From an uncultured Clostridia bacterium (GTDB lineage: Bacteria > Bacillota > Clostridia > TANB77 > CAG-508): 42,816 nucleotides of DNA. The position numbers and the translations under genes were made by a program. Within the stretch, counting starts at the first letter, position 1; each line of letters starts with the position of its first letter. Positions 33,908 through 42,686 of the stretch are shown in pieces. Under the pieces are notes generated by a model. It did no database searches. It saw only the letters and a list, made by a program, of their open reading frames with translations, and was not told the origin of the DNA. The DNA is taken from assembly GCA_944388045.1 (NCBI GenBank), contig CALXHG010000017.1, forward strand, positions 1-42,816. Reading direction: 5' to 3'.

Positions 33908-34084
33908 TTAAAATATAAAATCAATCTCATATCCTTCTAATTTATATTCTCTAACAATGCTCTCTTTCGCCTGTTTATATGTTTTTTCATCTATTAAATT
34001 ATCTTTGTGTAGCCTATTTAATAACACTATTTCTAAACTACCATTTAATAATTTACAATCTATTTTTATCTTTTGTTTATCCAT
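33908..34084 (-). CDS. 58-residue protein preceding the recombinase
   Basis: Starts at an ATG with AAGGAGAT 6 bases upstream. It reads MDKQKIKIDCKLLNGSLEIV, then LNRLHKDNLIDEKTYKQAKE and ends EYKLEGYEIDFIF. Short proteins with such a leading helix and I-DEKTY-KAK pattern commonly precede serine recombinases on Firmicute elements; the SHOCT-like helix suggests an oligomerising or DNA-associated helper. It could be a directionality factor, but that is speculation from position. It is 12 bp after the ParB-like gene and about 50 bp before the recombinase, probably one transcript. Confidence 0.72.
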   Translation of the reverse strand: MDKQKIKIDCKLLNGSLEIVLLNRLHKDNLIDEKTYKQAKESIVREYKLEGYEIDFIF

Positions 34085-34095
34085 AGTGTATCTCC

Positions 34096-34809
34096 TTATA
34101 CACTTCGAGTATTTTCTAATACATCTATGATATATTCTTTAATCATCTTTTTATCTATACCCTTAAAATATCTTTCTATTTCTTCTTGTGTAAATCTTAC
34201 TTTAATTCTTCTTTCATTTTGATATTTATCAATTTTATCTTTACTTAATATGTATTCTTCTTCTAATCTTTTACAGTTATAGTAATCTTCTTTTATTCTT
34301 TTTGCTAAGCTATCTATAATATTGTAATTATAGTTTTCGATTAATTTATAAATTATAAATTGATTTTTATTATCTATAAAACTTATATGTTCTGCTGAAT
34401 TTACTCCTAATTTCTTTTTATTAACTAAGTCTTGTAATTCTGGTATTAAATAATTTAATCTTAAATATTTTTGTAATGTACCATTACCTATATTTTTTTC
34501 TTTACAAACTAAAACCCTATTTTTATTGTACTGCTCATAACACTTTTTTAGTTCTTTTGCTTTTTCCATTGGAGTATTTTCAATTACACTAGAAGTATTA
34601 AAATCATTTTCCGTTATATCTTTAATATCTTCAATCTCTTGCTCATAATCCTCTCCTAGTAGATCTAAAACTTCTTCCTTAGTTATGTAGTCTAAATCTA
34701 CAACGCCTAAAATAGTTTTTAAACTTGCCTTCTCCTTAGATAGTTTCTTAATCTTTTTGATTTCCTCTTTCTTGTAATAATTTAATAATAATTGATTTGT
34801 TTCTGCCAT
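34096..34809 (-). CDS. ParB/KorB-like DNA-binding protein
   Basis: 237 residues from the ATG at 34807-34809 (GGAGGTTTTGCAT upstream). The central helix-turn-helix region reads VCKEKNIGNGTLQKYLRLNY then LIPELQDLVNKKKLGVNSAE, as in ParB HTH domains (the helix order and the I-P-ELQ-LV-KK-L motif). The N-terminal ParB nuclease-like CTPase motif (GERR) is not evident. The C-terminal part is basic (YQNERRIKVRFTQEEIERYF). It may act in partition of the excised form or regulate the recombinase, with which it is co-directional. Confidence 0.7.
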   Translation of the reverse strand: MAETNQLLLNYYKKEEIKKIKKLSKEKASLKTILGVVDLDYITKEEVLDLLGEDYEQEIEDIKDITENDFNTSSVIENTPMEKAKELKKCYEQYNKNRVLVCKEKNIGNGTLQKYLRLNYLIPELQDLVNKKKLGVNSAEHISFIDNKNQFIIYKLIENYNYNIIDSLAKRIKEDYYNCKRLEEEYILSKDKIDKYQNERRIKVRFTQEEIERYFKGIDKKMIKEYIIDVLENTRSV

Positions 34810-34844
34810 ATGCAAAACCTCCATATAATATATTTAAAAAACAA

Positions 34845-34890
34845 AAAGCAAGAAAAAAAGCTAGATTTCTCTAACTTAATTTCTTGCTTT
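34845..34890. terminator. Hairpin upstream of the ParB-like gene
   Basis: AAAGCAAGAAA pairs with TTTCTTGCTTT, with an inner TAGA/TCTA pair. It lies in the 5' leader of the ParB-like gene, so it could act as an attenuator or insulate the integration genes. Confidence 0.5.
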
Positions 34891-35143
34891 CAATTTTTCA
34901 TATTAAAATATTAACATCTTGTTTTTTATATGTCAATGAAGGTTTTTTGAAAGAATTTTGAAAGTTTATATTTTATCTTGTGAAAAGAATTTAATATAAT
35001 TTACTAATTACATTTGCTGTATATTTAATCCATTAAGTGTATTTTTAATACTAGTAATGTATTTTATTTATATAAATTTATCATTTTCACCTTACAATCT
35101 AGGTGTATCAGCCATTACATCGTTTTTCATTGTTCTGTACTTT

Positions 35144-35221
35144 TTCTGTATTATTATATTCATTACAGAATGCTAGAAAGCTTGTCTTTCTATGTGTTTC
35201 AGTGATACGCTCTGTATCACT
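35144..35221. repeat. Three tandem small inverted repeats
   Basis: In order: TTCTGTA-N13-TACAGAA (35144-35170), TAGAAAG-cttgt-CTTTCTA (35174-35192) and AGTGATAC-gctct-GTATCACT (35201-35221). All arms are perfect. They may be binding sites for the ParB-like protein, a replication or transfer origin, or an RNA leader; the sequence does not decide. Confidence 0.6.
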
Positions 35222-35251
35222 ATCCTGCCTTTATATTAATCTAATTTCCCA

Positions 35252-35285
35252 AAAAATGAATGAGTTAAATTACCCATTCATTTTT
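35252..35285 (-). terminator. Terminator after the DUF1292 gene
   Basis: AAAAATGAATG pairs with CATTCATTTTT across 12 bases; on the minus strand it ends in a T-run 17 bp after the stop codon. Confidence 0.8.
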
Positions 35286-35301
35286 AATTTCAATAATATA
35301 T

Positions 35302-35592
35302 TTAGTCTTTAAATTCTATTCTTCCATTGTGATTTTTTTGAAATTTTTCTTTAAAAATCTCATATACTTGCATATTTATATAATCATTAGGTTCTGGCTT
35401 ATATAAAGTTGCTGATTTATCACCAGAATGTTTTAATTTAAAAATTTCAACCTCTCCATCTAAAGAATACTCTGGAAGCATTACTGCATATTCTTGTTCT
35501 TCATATATTACAATGTCTAACAATTCATATTTATGTATTTGTTTTGCTTGATCATATAATTCTATAATAATTTTATCATTAGCTTTATCCAT
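35302..35592 (-). CDS. DUF1292 (YrzB-like) protein
   Basis: 96 residues. YELLDIVIYEEQEYAVMLPE followed by VEIFKLKHSG and an end with MQVYEIFKEKFQKNH matches the DUF1292 layout. This is a small acidic beta protein of unknown function, common in Firmicutes, usually beside yrrK/udk chromosomally. Here it overlaps the stop of the large upstream gene by one base (TAATG), so it is translationally coupled to it, an unusual setting for the family. Confidence 0.72.
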   Translation of the reverse strand: MDKANDKIIIELYDQAKQIHKYELLDIVIYEEQEYAVMLPEYSLDGEVEIFKLKHSGDKSATLYKPEPNDYINMQVYEIFKEKFQKNHNGRIEFKD

Positions 35593-37446
35593 TATTCTCT
35601 TTCTCCTTCTTCTTTAAGTACTGGTGTTTCAAATCTTTTATTTGCTCCTAATGCATTTTCATCATATCCACTCTTAAAGTCATCTTTCTTAGTTCCTATA
35701 AATTTCTCAAATACTGTAACGCCTTCTCTTCTTTCAGCTTCCATTTCAGTAGCTCTTCTCATTCCTTCACTTTCATGTGCATAGTATCTAACTTTACCTT
35801 TATTACTTCTTTGGAAAGATTTAATGTTTCTTCTGATTTCAGTTTTAGGAACATCTTTTTTACTAGTTCCTCTTATATCAAATTTCTTTTTATCTTTTTT
35901 TGAATTTTCATCATTATCTTTACCTTTTTCTTCTTCAGTATCTGTTTTTTCCGTTTTTTTACCTCTTAATTCTTCATTTTCTTTAGCCATTCTCATCAAT
36001 CTTCTCGTACTTCTCATTTGAATATCTTCTTGACTTCTTGTAAATCTTAAATATTCATTTAGGTCTGCAATTTCAGAAGCTGCCAATCCAAATTCTGCAG
36101 CTAAAATAGCTGGATTCATTTCCATAACTTCATAAAAATATTCTTCTCCTGGAATTATTTCCCATCTGCCAGGAATTGTTTCTATTACTGTTTTTGTAAC
36201 TTCTTCTGTTATTGTGTGAGAACCAGCGTTTATAATATTTGGTACTATTTCTGAAGCATTAAGCCATCCCATTGGTATACCTGTTTCCGATGTTGATCTC
36301 CAAATATCAAATCCAGAAATTTGACCACTAGCTATTAAATCATTTACTTGTTCTTGTGTAAATTGTTTTCCTAATTTATCTTGTAATACTTCTTGAACAA
36401 GTGAAACTAATGTTGTATCTTTATCTATTACTTGATCTATTTTTACATCTGTTAAAACAGTTGGATCAAACCCTTTTCCATCAGAACCTGATAAAAGTTT
36501 TCCTTGATATTCAAAAGCTAACCCTCTAAAGTATGATGTTTTATCTACAATTTGATTTCCTCCATAAGCATCATATGTTAAAAGTCCACTACCTTTATCG
36601 TATATATCTTCTAGCGTTATATTCCCAACATCAGCTTTATCCATTCCTGGAACTGTTTTTGTAATTGTTTCTGTTACTTCTTTTTCTACTTCTTCAGGTG
36701 GAATCCACTTACTTGTATCTGGTGTTTTTCCTTTTTTCATAACCTCTTGATATAAGTATTTGCTTATATAAGCTCCTGTTGCAATTCTTGCTGCTGTTTT
36801 AAATCCTCTCACAACTGTTGTCATATTTGCTTTATTAGCTTTATCATGTTGAGACATTGAAACTGCATCTGTTGACACACTATCTATTTCTGTTCTTTCT
36901 GCTTCTATAAGTCTTCCTTCTAACTTACCTCTCCATAGTTCTCTTTGTTTAATAGTTGCTTCAATTTTTTCTTTCTCTACCGGGTCCTTAGTAATTCTTA
37001 GTAAAGAATTTAAATCTTCTATTTCTTTGTCATAACTTGCAATTCTCTTCATTGAATTAATTATTCTATTTCTTTTATGAGACATTTGTGAATTTCTTTC
37101 TGCCGTTGCTTCTTCTAAATCATGAAGTCCTGCATTTAGAACTGCTACATTTCCCTCTTTATATCCTGTTATAGCTCTTACTCTTGGAACAATTGCTAGT
37201 TTTATAAGAGAACCTAGTGTTACTCTTGGTTCTTTTCCATCATTTTTTTCTTCTTGCATTTTTTGTGCTAAAGCTCTTTTTTCTTCTTCTATAAAATAAT
37301 CTTTTCTTGCATGATATCTATGAGATGGTTTATTTTTAAACATTCCTCTTGAATGTTTTTGTGATGTTGCTAGCATATCTTCCATTGGTGTAATTAAATA
37401 CCCATCAACGCTTACAGGTCCTTTTGACTTTGCTTGTTTTACCCCG
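35592..37446 (-). pseudogene. Large element protein, C-terminal portion after a frameshift
   Basis: An ATG at 37385 gives 597 residues, but the frame is open from 37446 and reads VKQAKSKGPVSVDGYLITPM before that Met, in direct continuation of the upstream gene. It has no ribosome site of its own. Contents: a basic start (FKNKPSHRYHARKDYF), a coiled coil (about 70-150), one hydrophobic stretch VVRGFKTAARIATGAYISKY, then two related segments (VEKEVTETITKTVPGMDKAD and ITEEVTKTVIETIPGRWEII). A Lys/Glu linker and a basic end follow. I do not recognise the family. It resembles a structural or scaffold protein more than an enzyme. Confidence 0.65.
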
Positions 37447-38457
37447 CATTAATGCCCTATAGATAGGAGAAGCAACCCAAGTACCAACAGCTTTATTTAC
37501 TGGTGCTTTTGTATGATTTCTTATAGTAATCATTGTATTCATTGCCTTTAAACCAAATTTTTGAGCAAAGCTTTGTTCATCTGATATTTGAGCTTTTACA
37601 GATTTTTCTCCATCTTTACCTAAAGTCTTTAAATTTTCTGCTGTGTTTTGACGTGAATTATAAGTATAATTATTTGTTTCTATAAATTCTGTATCTTGAT
37701 CAATTAAGGCTTGAATAGCAGCTTTTTTAAAATCAGGACTATTAAAATCAGCCACTGTTTCCATTGCTGTTTTCTTAAAATTTTCAGCTTCTTCTGGATT
37801 TAATTTATGCATTTCTTCATATTTTAGCATTATTTCTTTTATTGATGTTGTTTTTAACCTCTTAAATTCTCTTTCATATGGAGAAAAGTCCTTTTGATGG
37901 GCTCTAGATAATCTTTCAAGTCTTGTTTGATATCCATCTAACAACAACTCATCTGAATCTTGTTCTTTACCTGGATAATCTTCTATTGTATAAACTTCTA
38001 TTTTTCTTTTAGTTCCATCTTCATGGTAAGTATCAATAGTTTTTTTAGCTACATGTGATTTAAACCTATCAAACGTTTTTATCCTTTTTGCCTCAGCAGC
38101 TCTATCTCCATAGAACTGTTGTAGCATTGTTTGTCTAGGTTTTCTTGAAGGTTCTTTTTCAGGTTCTGGATTCGGATCTGGAATTGGGATTGTTGGTGGT
38201 TCTTTATAAATTGTTTTTACTAATTTCACAGGTGTATATGGTCCATCATCAAACATTCCATCTGCTCCACCTCTATCTGGTACTACTTCTATGCTATCTA
38301 TTACTCTATCTATTTCTTCTTTTTTCATTCCGAGACGAGAAAGCATTCCCCTCTTTATTTTTTCATCATTTTCTTCTTTGCTACCAGGGAACGGTGCATA
38401 TACTTCTGCATAATCTCCATCTGCAATTACAATTTTAATTACTTCTTCATTTTCCAT
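37405..38457 (-). pseudogene. Large element protein, N-terminal portion
   Basis: 350 codons starting MENEEVIKIVIADGDYAEVY (GGAAGGAAC upstream). It is acidic at first, then has a Pro-rich linker (EPPTIPIPDPNPEPEKEPSR), then basic helices. It ends abruptly VASPIYRALMRGKTSKVKRT with a low-quality tail CKR. At the GGGG run (37442-37445 as CCCC) removing one G joins it in frame to the downstream portion, giving one protein of about 960 residues. Either a true frameshift, a sequencing error, or programmed slippage. No family recognised. Confidence 0.7.
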
Positions 38458-38793
38458 TTCTTTAGTTCCTTCCTTGAAATTTATATGTTATTGAACCTTA
38501 TTTTTATAACATTTTTATTATCAATATTTATTAAAATAAATATTTTATTGTAAGTATCTCTATTTTTTATTATTTTATAATATATTTATAAAAATATCAA
38601 CTATAATAATATTATTTCAATCAAAACAATTTTCATATAATTGATTTAGGATTCTCTTTAACTTTTTATCATATTTTTATAATTTTCATATATCTACTAA
38701 TTGCACTCAACCTATTATGGTATATTGAGCGTAGATATATAATCTCTGTTTCTTAGTAATTTCAATTGTTTGCTAGTTTTTAGTGGAAATTTT
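38458..38793. other. Promoter region of the large element gene
   Basis: AT-rich; nothing gene-like is seen. In the excised circle it would follow the restored end of the recombinase gene. Confidence 0.35.
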
Positions 38794-38963
38794 TTATATG
38801 TTTCCACACTCCATATCTAAAACAACCTTAACATTAATTTTAGAATTTTGTACTTTTTCTAGTCCAAATCTGCTTCTTTTATTAAACATTATTGTATCTT
38901 GAAAGCTAGTAAATTCAAGTATTATAGGTCTTTCTTTATCTCTAGCAACGCACAACATTCCAC
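38794..38963 (-). other. Displaced C-terminal coding end of the recombinase
   Basis: Across the attachment site, the frame that corresponds to the recombinase (LCV then ARDKERPIILEF) stays open for 50 codons to a stop at 38794. It includes FTSFQDTIMFNKRSRFGLEK and INVKVVLDMECGNI. It overlaps the new rlmD end in another frame. In the integrated state it has no start (an ATG at 38889 could give 31 residues). In the circular form it would be joined exactly in frame to the recombinase. The composition looks protein-like. Confidence 0.7.
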
Positions 38964-40289
38964 GTGGCTTGTAAAAGGAAACATATCAACAGGCGTAATA
39001 GTTCTTATGTCATACAATTCCTCAAAACAAGCCAAATCCCTTATTAAAGTAGCAGGATTACAGCTAATATACACAATTTTTCTAGGTTTTATTTTCATAA
39101 TATTATTTATACTATTTTTATCAAGACCTTTTCTTGGAGGATCAACCATAATGACATTAGGTACAATATTTTTCTTGTTTATAAGTTCATCTAAAATAAT
39201 TTCCACCTTCCCAGCATAAAATTCTGTATTTGTAACATTATTAATTCCCGCATTTTCTATTGCATCTTTTACTGCATCTTTTACAATTTCTACACCATAA
39301 ACTTTTTTAGCATATTTTGACATAAAAATCGAAATTGTTCCTATTCCACAATATAAGTCAAATACAATATCGTTTTTAGTTATTTGAGCTTGCTCAACTC
39401 CTAAATTATATAGTTTTTCTGCTTGTATAGGGTTTACTTGGTAAAATGACAATGGTGATATTTTAAATGTGTATTCTCCTAAAATATCTTTTATATAGCC
39501 ATTTCCATAAATATTTATGTTTTCTTGTCCTAAAATTACATTTGTATTTTTAGTATTTATATTTTTTACAATTGTTTTTATGTTCGGAAATCTCTGTGTA
39601 AGTTCTTTTATTAATTCTTTTTCTTTTGGAATTGCTTTTCCATTTATAACTAGTACACACATTATCTCATTAGTTTTTATCCCAACTTTTATAACTATGT
39701 GTCTAAATAAACCTTTTCTAGATATTTCATCATAGATGCTTAAATTATTTTTCTTTATAAATTCTAAAATAAATTTTGCAATTTTTTCTGAATTTGGATT
39801 TTGAATATAGCATTTTTCCATTGGTATAACTTCATGTGTTCTGTTAGCAAAAACTCCTATAATTGGTTTTCCATCTTTACTTCTTCCTAAAGGATATTGA
39901 GCTTTATTTCTATAATGAAATGGATTTTCCATTCCAATTGTTTCTTGTACATTTATTTTATTTTTTAATGTTTTATTTACTAAACTTTGAACAGCATTTT
40001 GTTTCATTTTTAATGTTTGTTCATATTTGACATGTCTTAAATTACACCCACCACATCTTTTATATGTTGTGCAATCTGCTTTTTGTCTGAATTCTGATTC
40101 TTCTATAATTTCTACTATTTTTCCAAAAGCATGTGAAGATAAAACTTTTACAATTAAGATTTTTATTTTTTCACCTTTTATTGCTCCTGGTATAAATATT
40201 GCAAAATCATCTATTTTTGCTATTCCTTCACCTTCAAAACCATTATCTATAATATCTACTACATATTCTTGATTTTTTTGTATATTCAT
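38922..40289 (-). CDS. rlmD: 23S rRNA (uracil-5-)-methyltransferase RlmD/RumA family
   Basis: 455 residues. N-terminal TRAM domain (VDIIDNGFEGEGIAKIDDF), iron–sulfur cysteines in DCTTYKRCGGCNLRH, the SAM-binding FDLYCGIGTISIFMSKYAKK, VDPPRKGLD and the catalytic-Cys motif YISCNPATLIRDL. It methylates a uridine of 23S rRNA. The usual C-terminal TSHVECCAL is kept, but the last residues LEIKKDL come from the integrated element; the native tail GRKDSKNE is found at about 32130-32160. AAGGAG lies about 24 bases before the ATG with a hairpin between. Confidence 0.94.
   Translation of the reverse strand: MNIQKNQEYVVDIIDNGFEGEGIAKIDDFAIFIPGAIKGEKIKILIVKVLSSHAFGKIVEIIEESEFRQKADCTTYKRCGGCNLRHVKYEQTLKMKQNAVQSLVNKTLKNKINVQETIGMENPFHYRNKAQYPLGRSKDGKPIIGVFANRTHEVIPMEKCYIQNPNSEKIAKFILEFIKKNNLSIYDEISRKGLFRHIVIKVGIKTNEIMCVLVINGKAIPKEKELIKELTQRFPNIKTIVKNINTKNTNVILGQENINIYGNGYIKDILGEYTFKISPLSFYQVNPIQAEKLYNLGVEQAQITKNDIVFDLYCGIGTISIFMSKYAKKVYGVEIVKDAVKDAIENAGINNVTNTEFYAGKVEIILDELINKKNIVPNVIMVDPPRKGLDKNSINNIMKIKPRKIVYISCNPATLIRDLACFEELYDIRTITPVDMFPFTSHVECCALLEIKKDL
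38946..38963 (-). other. Attachment site, rlmD end
   Basis: CAACGCACAACATTCCAC within codons HVECCAL of rlmD; direct repeat of 32162-32179 with one mismatch. Confidence 0.82.
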
Positions 40290-40296
40290 TTTATTT

Positions 40297-40313
40297 TTTC
40301 GTATTATACGAAA
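40297..40313 (-). promoter_or_regulatory. Hairpin between ribosome site and start of rlmD
   Basis: TTTCGTAT-T-ATACGAAA, eight-base arms, between AAGGAGAT and the ATG. Without folding the spacing (about 24 bases) is too long for initiation. Folding would bring the site closer, or the palindrome may be an operator. Confidence 0.5.
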
Positions 40314-40428
40314 TCTCCTTATCTAAATTTTATTGTTTTTTTTCTTATAAACATATACTTTTATTTATATTTAATAAATTATTTTACAGTATATTTTTTA
40401 TAAAATATATGCATTTTTAAGATTTATT

Positions 40429-41106
40429 TTAATGTTTTTTATATTGCCCTTTTGAATATTCAAATAAATCTCCTTGTTTAGCATCTTCAAATACATTTTC
40501 TAGGAATTTGAATTCTTCAAAAACATCTCCTGTATCTTTGGTGGTATCTATTAAACATATTCTATCATTTGTCTTTTCAACAAATTCATAAATATGACCG
40601 TCTATTCTACGTTCTTCCATAACTCTCTCTTGTTCTTTTAATAACTTATTAATTTCTTCAGAAATTTGTATTTTAATTTCTTCTGTTGCTTGAACATCTA
40701 GCTCAAATTTGTTTTTATTCATTCTTAAAACACTATCAATTTGGGCTCCTTCTGGTACTTTTTCTAATTTGATTATTTGATTACTTTTATTATTTTCACA
40801 ATTAGTTAATAAATATTGTTCTTTTGTACAATCATATATGTAATACATGTCTCCTTTGTCTTTAGTTTTTTGTGCATATTCCTGTAATATTTTGTTTCTT
40901 GCAACTAACATTTTATCTCTATATTCTGTTGTAATTTTATTTTCCTTTTGCATCTCCTCTAAAATTGATACTTGGTTTATATCTGTTTTTCTATTTTGAT
41001 GTTCAATTTTATCATCTAAATAATTGTTTAATTCTTCTCCAAATTTTTTTATAAAATCATTTTCTTTTAAATTATTTATTAAATTATCTAATATGTCTAA
41101 ATTCAA
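40429..41106 (-). CDS. Hypothetical protein, 225 residues
   Basis: Starts at a TTG with AAAGGAG 9 bases upstream. It is acidic and helical at the N-terminus (NLDILDNLINNLKENDFIKK), with a middle YRDKMLVARNKILQEYAQKT and a more beta-like part MYYIYDCTKEQYLLTNCENN. The C-terminal YEFVEKTNDRICLIDTTKDT precedes an acidic helix. No motif or family is recognised. It is 35 bp after the nuclease gene in the same direction and probably co-transcribed; it could be an immunity or partner protein, but nothing in the sequence shows this. Confidence 0.6.
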   Translation of the reverse strand: MNLDILDNLINNLKENDFIKKFGEELNNYLDDKIEHQNRKTDINQVSILEEMQKENKITTEYRDKMLVARNKILQEYAQKTKDKGDMYYIYDCTKEQYLLTNCENNKSNQIIKLEKVPEGAQIDSVLRMNKNKFELDVQATEEIKIQISEEINKLLKEQERVMEERRIDGHIYEFVEKTNDRICLIDTTKDTGDVFEEFKFLENVFEDAKQGDLFEYSKGQYKKH

Positions 41107-41141
41107 TAATTATACTCCTTTCTGATTTGATAAATGTTTTT

Positions 41142-41901
41142 TTATTGTTCGATTAATTGACTTTCACCTGTTTCATAATTTATATTTATTCCTGGTTGTA
41201 CATTATAAATAAACACATTAAAACATATACTTTTCCCTTCATCTTCTACAGAATATGCTTCCATTTGAACTCCACTTGCAACTAAATTATTTTCATAATA
41301 AATTGGTGTTACTCTATATAATACATGTTTATCCTCGTTTTCTTTCTGATTTTTTATATATTCTGCAACTTGATTTTCAAAAGGTAACATTCCTTCTACA
41401 TTAAAATATCTTGTACCTGTAATAAGATTTTTTTCATTTGCATTTTCTGCAGATAATTGATATCCAATTAAATGACATCTATTATATAAATATGTTCCAT
41501 TATATTTCTTTTGTTTCCATCCTGTTGGAGTAATACTATTTATTTCTTCTCTTTCTTCTCCGCTCTTTTGGCATTGTTTCTCTACTTATATTGGCAAACG
41601 CAACTCCACATCTTCCTAATACATCTAATTCTGAATATTTTTCAAAACTTTTTGTTGTGTAATCTTCTTCTTTAAAATTAGGAATATTATTATTTATTTC
41701 TATGTATGGGCTATTTGAGTATTGCGGAATGTCTTGTAGATTGTAAATTGTATCTGAATTAATTTTTGATTGTTGATTTATTGTATTTATTATATTTTGA
41801 ATATTACTTTCATATTTTTCAAAATTAAATCCTAAAAATAATAATAGTGTTGTGATTATTATTCCAATAATTTTAACTGTTGTTTTCTTTCTTTTCTTCA
41901 T
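41142..41901 (-). pseudogene. Membrane-anchored DNA/RNA non-specific endonuclease, frameshifted
   Basis: Two open frames belong to one gene. 41901-41536 encodes an N-terminal membrane anchor (VKIIGIIITTLLLFLGFNF), a linker and the domain start FEKYSELDVLGRCGVAFANI, then goes off frame after ETMPK. The other frame continues REEINSITPTGWKQKKYNGT, then the catalytic NRCHLIGYQLSAENANEKNL, TGTRYFNVEGMLPFENQVAE, and to the stop at 41142 GVQMEAYSVEDEG … YNVQPGININYETGES. This is the EndA/NucA-like beta-beta-alpha metal nuclease family (DRGH-type, here NRCH). One extra base in the AAAAG at about 41565-41569 explains the break. It is secreted or surface-bound, and may be inactive as read. Confidence 0.85.
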
Positions 41902-42221
41902 ATGTTTTCCTTCTTTATTATTTTTTATTATTATTTACTTTTTATATTATTTTTCTATTTATTTAGTATATCATAATCTATTATGTAAAATCAAGAAAAA
42001 CTTAATCCTTTTTATTATTTTTTAGATAATTTAATTCTAAAGAATTTCCATATTTCATTTTGACAAAAAATAATACCAAGGCAAATCTAGAAGAACCTTG
42101 ATATTACTGCACTTGGTGCCAACGAAGTAGTTATCTACAACTTTTTTGGCTCTCTTGACGATTGATATAAAATCAATCAATTTACTATAATTAAATCATA
42201 TTTTTTATTTTTGTCAAGTTT
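41902..42221. other. Intergenic region
   Basis: No gene is seen. It contains the terminator at 42072-42105 and a short GC-richer stretch (about 42105-42165) without a recognised feature. Confidence 0.4.
42072..42105 (-). terminator. Intrinsic terminator
   Basis: AATACCAAGG pairs with CCTTGATATT (one mismatch) and on the minus strand is followed by ATTATTTTTTG. It is about 115 bp after the gene at 42222-42686. Confidence 0.65.
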
Positions 42222-42686
42222 TTATTGTTTAATTTTAAATACTTTTAATATTTTAGCAAATATTTTTTGATACCATTTTTGCTCTTTATACTCAATTAAT
42301 TCTGTCTGTTTTTCTTCCTTTTGATGTTCTATATTCATTTCAGCCACATTTGATTTATTTTTAAATATATTATCAGGATTATACTTTTCTCTAAGTTCTT
42401 TTTCATAATTATTCTTAGCAACTAAATCTTCTTGGCTTAGAATTATTTTCTTGTCCTTATCACACCAATAATTTCTATATAATAAAGATAATAATACCTT
42501 TGTATCCTTTTTTAAGTTTTGTTCATATATAGGTGTATTTTTATCTATATTAGGAATATAATCCTTATCCATATTTGAATTTATAAATTCAATAAATTTT
42601 TGAGGCAATTTTTTTAAATATTCTATATCCATGTAGTGAATTATTGTATTTAATTCTGTTAATGATTGTCTATATTCCATCGTCAT
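42222..42686 (-). CDS. Paralogue of the MoxR-locus accessory protein (26010-26483)
   Basis: 154 residues with AGGTGA 7 bases before the ATG. It shares with the 26010 protein, in the same order, KLPQKFIEFINSNMDKDYIP, EQNLKKDTKVLLSLLYRNYW then CDK, LREKYNPDNIFKNKSNVAEM and the basic amphipathic end WYQKIFAKILKVFKIKQ. No known family. It overlaps by 17 bp the 3' end of an upstream coiled-coil gene, just as its paralogue overlaps the ATPase gene. Translational coupling to a large partner therefore seems a shared trait, and a second related locus may extend beyond the window. Confidence 0.7.
   Translation of the reverse strand: MTMEYRQSLTELNTIIHYMDIEYLKKLPQKFIEFINSNMDKDYIPNIDKNTPIYEQNLKKDTKVLLSLLYRNYWCDKDKKIILSQEDLVAKNNYEKELREKYNPDNIFKNKSNVAEMNIEHQKEEKQTELIEYKEQKWYQKIFAKILKVFKIKQ

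Larger units (their letters stand above)
34891..35301. other. Non-coding region of the element
   Basis: No gene is seen. It holds three adjacent perfect hairpins (35144-35221) and a terminator (35252-35285), which are listed separately. The rest is AT-rich without evident structure. Confidence 0.45.
32162..38963. mobile_element. Integrative element inserted in the 3' end of rlmD
   Basis: About 6.8 kb bounded by an 18-bp imperfect direct repeat. It contains the large serine recombinase at one end, a 58-residue protein, a ParB-like protein, a hairpin-rich region, a DUF1292 protein and a large broken gene. The original rlmD tail is found outside the far end, and rlmD now has a new tail, the pattern produced by site-specific integration. 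The 3' end of rlmD/rumA is a well known insertion site for Firmicute serine-recombinase elements. No conjugation genes are present, so it is either an integrative mobilisable island or a degraded larger element. Confidence 0.83.

Noticed and set aside
37399..37411. Third copy of the attachment site (TACCCATCAACGC, 13 bp shared with 32157-32169)
   Set aside because: It lies in the middle of the large gene, lacks the rest of the core (no ACAACAyTCCAC) and corresponds to its own codons SVDGYL; probably chance.
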